From contig NZ_OV350343.1 of assembly GCF_923868895.1 (NCBI RefSeq), positions 2,480,001-2,544,000 of the forward strand: a DNA stretch of 64,000 nucleotides, read 5' to 3'. The translations under genes were made by a program, and so were the position numbers. Positions 53,701-62,900 of the stretch are shown here, piece by piece; within the stretch, counting starts at the first letter, position 1; every line of letters starts with the position of its first letter. Origin of the DNA: Halomonas sp. TD01. GTDB lineage: Bacteria > Pseudomonadota > Gammaproteobacteria > Pseudomonadales > Halomonadaceae. The notes below the pieces were generated by a model. The model worked only from the letters and a program-made list of their open reading frames with translations, made no database searches and had not been told where the DNA came from.

Positions 53701-53954
53701 CAGAGAGCCTGCATCAGGAACTCGCACCTATTCTTGCTGCGCTATCGGTTAGGAAAATTCTGCTCTGTGGCCAACATTGCCAAGCGTTGGCGCCGCTATT
53801 GGGTGGAGAAGCCTCTGGAGTGTTTCACTTCGCGGATGTCAACGCTCTTGAGTCAGCACTGCCTGACCATCTAATGTCGCACGATAGCGTACTTGCTAAG
53901 GCATCCCATAGCACCGGGCTGCACACGCTTTTTTCACAGCCACCTCATGATTAA
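50763..53954 (+). CDS. Fusion: alpha/alpha-barrel domain plus MurF-like ligase
   Basis: 1063 residues. Residues about 1-590 resemble an (alpha/alpha)6 toroid of the kind in sugar epimerases and glycosidases (DGEAAFALMRLYDHTRDSRW). Residues about 600-1060 are a Mur ligase of MurF type: N-terminal domain (DRLDAKAIASATGG), P-loop GITGSAGKTTAV near 717, TNIAASHL, and the MurF hallmark DETYNANPLSMRMALEAF. Mur ligases join an amino acid or peptide to a carboxylate using ATP. Neither half has a signal peptide. The combination is not one I know; the substrate is unknown. It overlaps the next gene by eight bases. Confidence 0.85.
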   Translation: MPDNKSSSLLGPLLQSKQGAGKAIQAVDLAHALDGIGETVMPMWLNKHAQPAEFAQLILISASDGYERAQVASVQLDVSSLQAGNWAALLPTLKEALERLERKFPHPLVWCRLEWPFAVREWHWLALKQEIKRYKRNYFRSGLAYVGKKLPRLLLTEMELNANACLYAGNQVAHADVNQAHLERYIKARHGSSQMPDFADDMPVWSFSTTGVFVDVSGENVSVHALDTQPRCWGRRKVPPLTAVSTGELIARSTRFLGNQVNEDGRYVYGYFPCFDRRINTYNSLRHASSTYALLEGYEACAEQGLLSNEELGVLRQQIASALSGLCSQFVIHRQGAAYVVDAGDIIKLGANAVAILALVKYHQVTGDDRYAGLADALALGISRMQETDGSFVHVLNAEDLSVKEKARIIYYDGEAAFALMRLYDHTRDSRWLECVVKAFDYFIANGHENAHDHWLAYCSNELVAYRPERKYFAFAVRNIAGYVDFIHKRATTFPTLLELSMAFHKTLLKLETRPGLTDVLNGFDVNAFYRALHARANYLLNGFFWPEVAMYFKAPATIVDGFFIRHHSFRVRIDDVEHYLSGLVAYQQMLREASYASVKPRVGDRLDAKAIASATGGVWASVPPNEWLAKGLCCWPKSFQPGQVVVARGKEMDKGFLPFAAVKSLVSKGASAVLCDDSEAYRDIGVPVLQVPDVRAATLAIGQWQRRCYAGRVVGITGSAGKTTAVAMLAHVLSYTGAVGQTQGSANLPIGIAWNIATMPQEARYWVVEMAIGSMARNTDLARPDVAIITNIAASHLVYHRSLDEIARKKALIFQSMPPNGVAILYRDMPQYTYLAEQARRYHLQVISFGEHPDADIRMLEFAGNSGRIMFDGTAYELSMAAAGRHMLLNAMAVLAVARHEHLPLDIIISRLTSFQAVAGRGEVRAIDCQGMPITLYDETYNANPLSMRMALEAFSALPVDVGKKLLIIGDMLELGSEAESLHQELAPILAALSVRKILLCGQHCQALAPLLGGEASGVFHFADVNALESALPDHLMSHDSVLAKASHSTGLHTLFSQPPHD

Positions 53955-54969
53955 ACACCTATCATCATTCCAGCGGGGCTGGGTTGCTCTGCTAATTCTT
54001 TGCGCAATGATGGGCTGGCTAACGCCAGTGGTTGCTCAGCCGCATTCAGAGGCGGGAGAATGTTATTACCTGCAGCGCGATACACCGCTTGATGTACTGG
54101 CAAATGAGCCGGATCATGCCGATTATTTAGATAGCGTTCACTTCTTTATCGAGGCCGTTGATCAAGGAGGGACGCTGAGCGCCACAAGACTTGATGACTT
54201 GGAAGTACAGCTTAAAGCCGCCGATGTAATCTATCGCGAAGTATTGGAGCTTGCGCCACCTTTGCTCATGCCCCGCTATCAGCGTGCAGACTTCATTATG
54301 GTGATATTACGTGCTGACCAATCACGTGGCGGACAAGCTTATGATGAAGTTGTACGCAGTCCGACTGTGCCTGATTGCCATATTCGCATGGCCCTAGGTG
54401 GTCAAGTGAATGCAGCAGGAAACTTAACCCCTGCCCATGAGCTTTTTCATTTATATCAAAATGCGCACATGATGTTCAAGCAAGGTTGGGTGTATGAAGG
54501 ATTGGCCCGTTGGTCGGAATCATTATTGAGAGGGGATGCGCAAGAGGGGTATGCCTTGCCTGCTACTGTTGAGGCGCTTGAAGAGGTGATGCAAGCAAGC
54601 TACGGCGCAGCGCCATTTTGGCAGCGATTGTTTTATCTGCTTGATTCAAAAGAAGATAGCTCCATCCCGAAGGAGCTTCAAGATAAGCGCTATCATGATG
54701 GTAGCCAGGTAGTGGCAGTGAGCGAATTTTATGGCAGTGCGTTTCTGCCGTTACTTTTCACTTCACTAAATGAGGCCGGGGCGGCGCTGGCCCATCATGA
54801 ACAATGGCCAGTGTATGGTTGGGCGGAGGCTGAACAGCGTAGCCTGCGTCACAATGGGGTCATTTTATCCGCTTTGCATCATGCCGTTTCAACGTATATG
54901 CCGATAGCCGATCAACCGGACGAGTTACGTGTGTTTATGCAACTTATTGAACCAAAGATTGATCGATGA
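53947..54969 (+). CDS. Exported HExxH metallopeptidase-like protein
   Basis: 340 residues with a signal peptide (core VALLILCAMMGWL, cleavage near VVA-QPH). HELFH at 164-168 with YEGLARWSE at 183-191 gives a gluzincin-type zinc site: two His and a downstream Glu. This is a common arrangement in zinc proteases whose function is not known. The ATG overlaps the ligase stop; the stop overlaps the next ATG. It probably acts in the periplasm, perhaps on the adhesin or a partner, which is inference. Confidence 0.8.
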   Translation: MIKHLSSFQRGWVALLILCAMMGWLTPVVAQPHSEAGECYYLQRDTPLDVLANEPDHADYLDSVHFFIEAVDQGGTLSATRLDDLEVQLKAADVIYREVLELAPPLLMPRYQRADFIMVILRADQSRGGQAYDEVVRSPTVPDCHIRMALGGQVNAAGNLTPAHELFHLYQNAHMMFKQGWVYEGLARWSESLLRGDAQEGYALPATVEALEEVMQASYGAAPFWQRLFYLLDSKEDSSIPKELQDKRYHDGSQVVAVSEFYGSAFLPLLFTSLNEAGAALAHHEQWPVYGWAEAEQRSLRHNGVILSALHHAVSTYMPIADQPDELRVFMQLIEPKIDR

Positions 54970-56789
54970 GCAACCAGACGGCTCGCAATGAGAGGGGAGA
55001 GGTCCACGGGGATCAAGTTCGTGACCTGATGGCGGCGCTGGTGCGTGCGGTGTTATGGCCGTTTCGCTGGCGTGTATTGGCTATCCTGTTGATGCAGGTG
55101 GCAAGTCAAATCATGTTGTTGGCAAGCTTGGTACTACCCTGGCAATTGCTTCAAGTGTTGATAACCGGGCGCAGTCGCATAGATGGTTGGGTTCCCGCGG
55201 TGAATAACCACGGTAATAAGATAGCGGTATTAATAGTATTGGCAGTACTCTGTTTTTGCGCCTATGCCTTTCTTCAATGGCTAGTTAAAAAAGCCATTGC
55301 CCATCTTTCTGCCACAATTCTGGGGCATTTGAATAAAACCCGATTGGTTGCCAACCACCGATTACTTGGCAAGCGTGTACTAGGTGTTGTGATAGGAGCC
55401 CTCTCATCAACGGTCATTGCCGTACTCTTCTGTCTTGTGATCGCTTTTCTACACCCTCTGTTAGCGCTATTGGCAGTTTCCTGTGTGCTGGGATTGGTGA
55501 TGATCGTTGGCTTTTACTATCGCTTTGAAAGGGTGCAGAAAATTCAGGATACGCTGCAAGGCAACGTTCTGACAGTCATCAATGTCAGCTTTGCCTTGGG
55601 GTTTTTAATCATTGTCCTGGATTACCTCAATGGGACAATGCGCCCACTTTTGACACTCTTCATACTGCTGCTAGGAATGCGCCAATTAATGGCGGCCAGC
55701 GTCAATGGGTTGGTAAATTTCTTGGGCATCATCAAGTATTTTCAGCAGATTAATATGCTGCTTTTGCCTCGCTCCCAACAGGTCTCTCTCTTTTCAATCT
55801 CAGATTTTGTACAACGCTTTGAACAAGCGACGCTCAAACTGTGGCTATTGCCATGGCTGGTTGAGTGTAACTATTGTCACCGCGACCCCGAAATTATTCA
55901 GTGCCGCCTACTTTATGGACGGGCTATAGCACACGTGTTGGTTCGTGATACTGACAGCAATGGCTCCCCTCTCTATGTATTGCTCAAGTGCTATGTCTCT
56001 GCTCGAGAAAATGAAGCGCTTCATGAAATCGCGCTTTTGAGTGAAGTAAGTGGCTATTGCTATGGTGTCATTCCTACTGTGCCTGTTTTGCGAGCCAATG
56101 GTCGTTTGTCTTGGTGCTCTTTTGTGCTGTTAGAGCTGGGGGACAAGCCTCCCCAATGGAAAAATTCGGAAGAGCGTAAACCTTGGATGAATGAGCTGCG
56201 TCAATGCTTGCGTCATGTCCCTTTGTCGAACAAGGTCGTCACCCAATACGCGGCAACGTTTGCCTCATTACCTGAACGCATGAGGAAAATTAAGGCCTCG
56301 CATTTTGCATACCTGACCCAAGAAGATAATCAACGCTTTCAAGTTGAGCACTTCATGCAGTTATGGCCACTTATGATTGTTGAGATGGAAAGGCTTCCCA
56401 AATCTCTGACGGTGCAAAATCCGAGTAGCGCCCGCGTGGCAGTTATAGGCAATCATATGCTTCTACTAGACTGGCAGGGCTGGGTATACGACACGATGGG
56501 AGCACACTGGCCACTATCAGCAAAGCTACATGCGGAAGTGCTTGAGGTAATCAGCGGTCAGTGGGAAAGCACTGATATTCAGCAAGGCTGGTCTGAATTT
56601 AATTCACCAACCATGGCTGCTAACTACGTTGCATTGGCTGCACGTGCGCACGAATTTTGCCAACGCTGTCACCTTCATAATGATTCGGGCGCACTTAATA
56701 TGATGGCCGGTCTTGTAAAAGCCTGCGAGGCCATCAATCTGGCTGATGAACAGAATAAAGCCATGGTGGAACGCTCTGTTGAGTATTAA
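54966..56789 (+). CDS. Multi-TM protein with possible kinase-like C-terminal domain, function unknown
   Basis: 607 residues, not recognised. Residues about 1-265 hold five or six membrane helices (VLAILLMQVASQIMLLASLV, IAVLIVLAVLCFCAYAFLQW, VLGVVIGALSSTVIAVLFCL), reminiscent of an ABC-exporter membrane domain but with no ATPase after it. Residues about 285-600 are soluble; YVLLKCYVSARENEALHEIALLSEV and NHMLLLDWQGW faintly recall the Lys and Asp regions of aminoglycoside-phosphotransferase/kinase folds, which is tentative. It overlaps the metallopeptidase gene by four bases, so the two are coupled. Confidence 0.7.
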   Translation: MSNQTARNERGEVHGDQVRDLMAALVRAVLWPFRWRVLAILLMQVASQIMLLASLVLPWQLLQVLITGRSRIDGWVPAVNNHGNKIAVLIVLAVLCFCAYAFLQWLVKKAIAHLSATILGHLNKTRLVANHRLLGKRVLGVVIGALSSTVIAVLFCLVIAFLHPLLALLAVSCVLGLVMIVGFYYRFERVQKIQDTLQGNVLTVINVSFALGFLIIVLDYLNGTMRPLLTLFILLLGMRQLMAASVNGLVNFLGIIKYFQQINMLLLPRSQQVSLFSISDFVQRFEQATLKLWLLPWLVECNYCHRDPEIIQCRLLYGRAIAHVLVRDTDSNGSPLYVLLKCYVSARENEALHEIALLSEVSGYCYGVIPTVPVLRANGRLSWCSFVLLELGDKPPQWKNSEERKPWMNELRQCLRHVPLSNKVVTQYAATFASLPERMRKIKASHFAYLTQEDNQRFQVEHFMQLWPLMIVEMERLPKSLTVQNPSSARVAVIGNHMLLLDWQGWVYDTMGAHWPLSAKLHAEVLEVISGQWESTDIQQGWSEFNSPTMAANYVALAARAHEFCQRCHLHNDSGALNMMAGLVKACEAINLADEQNKAMVERSVEY

Positions 56790-56979
56790 AAGACCATTAT
56801 AGTTTTCAGTGTCCATCAGCTCCTTCCTATCGCTATGTTCGTACTGTCCACCGGTACAATATGAATTTGCCTTCATCAAGACTAGCCTTGCTGCAAAATG
56901 CCGTTAATGAAATTTTACTTTCATTGGCTCGTACTAAAGCGGCGAACTCTTTAATGAAGCAGCGGGTGGGATACAGCAC
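56790..56979. other. Leader region of the giant adhesin gene
   Basis: 190 bases without a supported gene. TACAAT at 56855-56860 inside GTAC...GTAC (CGTACTGTCCACCGGTAC) may be a -10 near an operator; no good -35 is seen. GGGTGGG lies ten bases before the adhesin ATG. Confidence 0.3.
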
Positions 56980-59900
56980 ATGGCAACAGTTATCGCGATT
57001 TCAGGTCAGGCATGGGCACGTGATGAAGACGGCAACCTGCGTGAACTACGCATTGGCGATGTTCTTCAAGAGGGTGAAACGATCATCACGTCTGCGGATG
57101 GTCGCGTAGAACTAGACTTTGCCGACGGAACAGGCGTTAACGTTGTCGAGGGCGGCCAAGAAGTTGCTGTTACTCCCGAGCTTGATTTTGACGCGATTGT
57201 AGCCACCGATGCCAGCGCCCAAGATGACGATTTAGAAGCACTGCTCGCCGCTCTTGATGATGAGGATGGCGACCTGCTTGATCTGCTGGATGCTACCGCA
57301 GCCGGCGGCGCTGGCGGCGGTGGTGGCGGCGGTAACAGCTTTGTGCGCCTTGCCCGTATTGCTGAAGAAACCGACCCGCTTAGTTTTAGCACTGAAGGAG
57401 GCCTTGAAGGGGCCGAGTTCGTTGAGTTTGATGGTGGCGGCGTAGCCGTTGCAGCGGCAGATCTAGATGATACTGACGCTGATGCGGATTCAGATGCTGA
57501 TGCGGACGCCGACGCCGATGCAGACGCCGATGCCGATGCCGATGCCGATGCGGACGCCGATGCTGATGCCGACGCCGACGCCGACGCCGACGCTGATGCC
57601 GATGCGGACGCTGATGCGGACGCTGATGCGGACGCCGACGCCGACGCCGACGCCGATGCTGATGCAGACGCCGATGCTGATGCGGACGCCGACGCCGACG
57701 CCGATGCTGATGCTGATGCAGACGCCGATGCTGATGCGGACGCCGACGCCGATGCTGATGCAGACGCCGATGCAGACGCTGATGCTGATGCTGATGCTGA
57801 TTCAGACGCTGATGCCGACGCAGATGCGGATGCGGACGCAGATGCGGATGCCGACGCAGATGCCGATGCCGATGCCGATGCTGATGCAGACGCCGATGCT
57901 GATGCGGATGCAGACGCCGACGCAGACGCGGATGCCGATGCGGATGCAGATGCCGATGCGGACGCCGATGCTGATGCTGATGCGGACGCTGATGCAGATG
58001 CCGACGCAGACGCAGACGCCGATTCAGACGCAGACGCCGATGCTGATGCTGACGCCGACGCCGACGCAGATGCCGATGCCGATGCTGATGCCGATGCCGA
58101 TGCCGACGCAGATGCGGATGCCGACGCCGACGCGGATGCAGACGCCGATGCGGACGCCGACGCAGATGCCGACGCAGACGCAGACGCCGATGCTGATGCG
58201 GACGCTGATGCAGATGCTGATGCCGATTCAGACGCAGACGCTGATGCAGACGCCGATGCTGACGCCGACGCCGATGCCGATGCCGATTCAGACGCGGATG
58301 CGGATGCCGACGCCGACGCCGACGCCGACGCTGACGCTGACGCTGACGCCGATGCAGACGCTGACGCAGACGCGGATGCGGACGCTGATGCGGACGCTGA
58401 TGCTGATGCTGATGCCGATGCTGATGCTGATGCGGACGCTGATGCAGATGCTGATGCCGATTCAGACGCAGACGCAGACGCTGATGCCGATGCCGACGCT
58501 GATGCCGATGCCGACGCAGACGCCGATTCAGACGCAGACGCAGACGCAGATGCCGATGCCGATGCTGATGCAGATGCCGACGCTGATGCCGATGCCGACG
58601 CAGACGCCGATTCAGACGCAGATGCCGATGCCGATGCCGATGCCGATTCAGATGCGGATGCGGACGCAGATGCAGATGCAGATGCCGATTCAGATGCTGA
58701 TGCCGACGCAGATGCAGATGCGGATGCGGATGCCGACGCTGACGCTGACGCCGATGCGGATGCTGACGCCGATTCAGATGCTGATGCTGATGCGGATGCG
58801 GATGCTGACGCCGATTCAGATGCGGATGCCGACTCCGATTCAGATGCGGACGCGGATGCAGATGCGGATGCCGATGCGGACGCCGATGCCGATGCCGATG
58901 CCGATGCGGACGCCGATGCCGACGCGGATGCGGATGCTGATGCTGATGCTGATGCGGACGCCGATGCGGATGCGGATGCGGACGCCGATGCGGACGCTGA
59001 TGCCGATGCCGATGCCGATGCCGATGCCGATGCCGATGCCGATGCCGACGCGGATGCCGATGCTGATGCTGATGCTGATGCTGATGCTGATGCTGATGCT
59101 GATGCGGACGCCGATGCTGATGCGGACGCCGATGCGGATGCGGATGCGGACGCCGATGCGGATGCGGACGCCGATGCTGATGCCGATGCAGACGCTGATG
59201 CTGACGCCGATGCGGACGCCGACGCCGACGCTGATGCCGATGCGGACGCCGATGCTGATGCTGATGCTGATGCCGATGCCGATGCCGATGCTGATGCTGA
59301 TGCAGACGCCGACGCCGACGCCGATGCTGATGCTGATGCCGATGCCGATGCCGATGCCGATGCAGACGCCGATGCGGACGCCGATGCGGACGCCGACGCC
59401 GACGCTGATGCTGATGCCGATTCAGATGCTGATGCTGATGCTGACGCAGACGCGGATGCGGACGCTGATGCGGACGCTGATGCTGATGCTGATGCGGACG
59501 CTGATGCAGATGCTGATGCCGATTCAGACGCAGACGCAGACGCTGATGCCGATGCCGACGCTGATGCCGATGCCGACGCAGACGCCGATTCAGACGCAGA
59601 CGCAGATGCCGATGCCGATGCCGATGCTGATGCAGATGCCGACGCTGATGCCGATGCCGACGCAGACGCCGATTCAGACGCAGACGCAGATGCCGATGCC
59701 GATGCCGATGCCGATGCCGATGCCGATGCCGATGCCGATGCCGATGCTGATGCTGATGCCGATTCAGACGCAGATGCCGACGCCGATGCCGACGCCGATG
59801 CCGATGCCGATGCCGATGCCGATGCCGATGCCGATGCCGATTCAGACGCAGATGCCGATGCAGACGCCGACGCGGATGCAGACGCCGATGCAGACGCCGA

Positions 59901-62900
59901 TGCTGATGCGGACGCCGACGCCGACGCCGATGCGGACGCCGATGCAGATGCCGACTTAGAGGCTACTGTCACCCTAGAGGCCCCGGCGCAAGTCACCGAA
60001 GGCGACGACATCACCGTCACCGCTCGCGTGGACAACGCCCCGGCCACCGACCTGACGATCACACTCTCCAACGGCGAAGAGATCGTCATTGCCGCTAATA
60101 CCACTGAAGGCAGCGTCACGTTCGCCAGCCGTGTCGACGACGTCTACCAGCAAGGTGAGCAGAGCCAGACCCTCAGCATCACCGGTGCGGACGGCGGCAA
60201 CTACGATGCCCTGGATACTAGCAGCACTGTCACGGTGAGCACGGTCGACGACAACGACGTCACCACCATCACCCTAGACGCGCCGGAAACCGTCACCGAA
60301 GGCAACGACATCACCGTCACCGCCCGTGTGAACAACGCCCCGGCCACCGACCTGACGATCACACTCTCCAACGGCGAAGAAATCGTCATTGCTGCTAATA
60401 CCACCGAAGGCAGCGTCACGTTCGCCAGCCGTGGCGACGACGTCTTCCAGCAAGGCGATGAGAGCCAGACCCTCAGCATCACTGACACTGACGGTGGCAA
60501 CTACGAAGCCCTCGACACGACTAGCACCGCTACGGTGACCACGGTCGATGATAGCGACGTCACCACCCTGACGCTGAACAACGTCACGGTTAATGAAGGC
60601 ACCGGCACCGCCACACTCAGCGGCACGCTGAGCAGCGCCCCGACCGACGAGCCGCTCGTGATTGCGCTGGATAACGGCGCCACGCTGACCTTTGGTGTCG
60701 GCATGACCACGGCGACCTCGACGGAGTTCGCTGTTCAGGGCGACGATGTTTATATCGACGGTGAAAGCATTACCGTCAACGCCAGTGTGCAAAGCGGTGG
60801 CGACGAGTTCGAAAACCTCAACGTGGACGACACCGCCACCGTGACGGTGAATGACACCGTCGACACCGTGACCGTGGGTCTGACGGCAACGGCCTCTGTC
60901 GCCGAAGGCGGCCAGATCACCTACACCGCGACCCTGACCGACGCCAACGGCGCTCCGGTCACGACGAATAACGCCATCACCGTGACCCTGGCCAATGGGG
61001 AAGTCATCACCATTGCGGCCAACAGCAGTGCGGGCGAGATCACCGTTGACGCGCCGGCCGATGACGCCTACGTCACGGACGCGATCACCAACAGCATCGC
61101 CACTGCCAGCGAAGCGAATGCCGGCACCCCCGGCGCGCTCGAGAACCTGGAGGTGGCCGGCGACACCAACGTCACCACGACGGTCACCGACAACGACACC
61201 GAGACCACCCTGACGCTGAACAACGTCACGGTTAATGAAGGCACCGGCACCGCCACACTCAGCGGCACGCTGAGCAGCGCCCCGACCGACGAGCCGCTCG
61301 TGATTGCGCTGGATAACGGCGCCACGCTGACCTTTGGTGTCGGCATGACCACGGCGACCTCGACGGAGTTCGCTGTTCAGGGCGACGATGTTTATATCGA
61401 CGGTGAAAGCATTACCGTCAACGCCAGTGTGCAAAGCGGTGGCGACGAGTTCGAAAACCTCAACGTGGACGACACCGCCACCGTGACGGTGAATGACACC
61501 GTCGACACCGTGACTGTGGGTCTGACGGCAACGGCCTCTGTCGCCGAAGGCGGCCAGATCACCTACACCGCGACCCTGACCGACGCCAACGGCGCTCCGG
61601 TCACGACGAATAACGCCATCACCGTGACCCTGGCCAATGGGGAAGTCATCACCATTGCGGCCAACAGCAGTGCGGGCGAGATCACCGTTGACGCGCCGGC
61701 CGATGACGCCTACGTCACGGACGCGATCACCAACAGCATCGCCACTGCCAGCGAAGCGAATGCCGGCACCCCCGGCGCGCTCGAGAACCTGGAGGTGGCC
61801 GGCGACACCAACGTCACCACGACGGTCACCGACAACGACACCGAGACCACCCTGACGCTGAACAACGTCACGGTTAATGAAGGCACCGGCACCGCCACAC
61901 TCAGCGGCACGCTGAGCAGCGCCCCGACCGACGAGCCGCTCGTGATTGCGCTGGATAACGGCGCCACGCTGACCTTTGGTGTCGGCATGACCACGGCGAC
62001 CTCGACGGAGTTCGCTGTTCAGGGCGACGATGTTTATATCGACGGTGAAAGCATTACCGTCAACGCCAGTGTGCAAAGCGGTGGTGACGAGTTCGAAAAC
62101 CTCAACGTGGACGACACCGCCACCGTGACGGTGAATGACACCGTCGACACCGTGACCGTGGGTCTGACGGCAACGGCCTCTGTCGCCGAAGGCGGCCAGA
62201 TCACCTACACCGCGACCCTGACCGACGCCAACGGCGCTCCGGTCACGACGAATAACGCCATCACCGTGACCCTGGCCAATGGGGAAGTCATCACCATTGC
62301 GGCCAACAGCAGTGCGGGCGAGATCACCGTTGACGCGCCGGCCGATGACGCCTACGTCACGGACGCGATCACCAACAGCATCGCCACTGCCAGCGAAGCG
62401 AATGCCGGCACCCCCGGCGCGCTCGAGAACCTGGAGGTGGCCGGCGACACCAACGTCACCACGACGGTCACCGACAACGACACCGAGACCACCCTGACGC
62501 TGAACAACGTCACGGTTAATGAAGGCACCGGCACCGCCACACTCAGCGGCACGCTGAGCAGCGCCCCGACCGACGAGCCGCTCGTGATTGCGCTGGATAA
62601 CGGCGCCACGCTGACCTTTGGTGTCGGCATGACCACGGCGACCTCGACGGAGTTCGCTGTTCAGGGCGACGATGTTTATATCGACGGTGAAAGCATTACC
62701 GTCAACGCCAGTGTGCAAAGCGGTGGCGACGAGTTCGAAAACCTCAACGTGGACGACACCGCCACCGTGACGGTGAATGACACCGTCGACACCGTGACTG
62801 TGGGTCTGACGGCAACGGCCTCTGTCGCCGAAGGCGGCCAGATCACCTACACCGCGACCCTGACCGACGCCAACGGCGCTCCGGTCACGACGAATAACGC

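Noticed and set aside
57467..59959. 830-codon plus-strand ORF rich in Met, Pro and Thr
   Set aside because: A shifted reading of the same hexamer tract; no ribosome site, no domain, and overlaps the true adhesin frame.
57066..60119. 1017-codon minus-strand ORF of Ala-Ser repeats opposite the adhesin
   Set aside because: It is the antisense reading of (GAYGCN)n, which cannot give stops. The plus frame has a retention module, TAAG site and Ig domains on both sides, so that is the coding frame.
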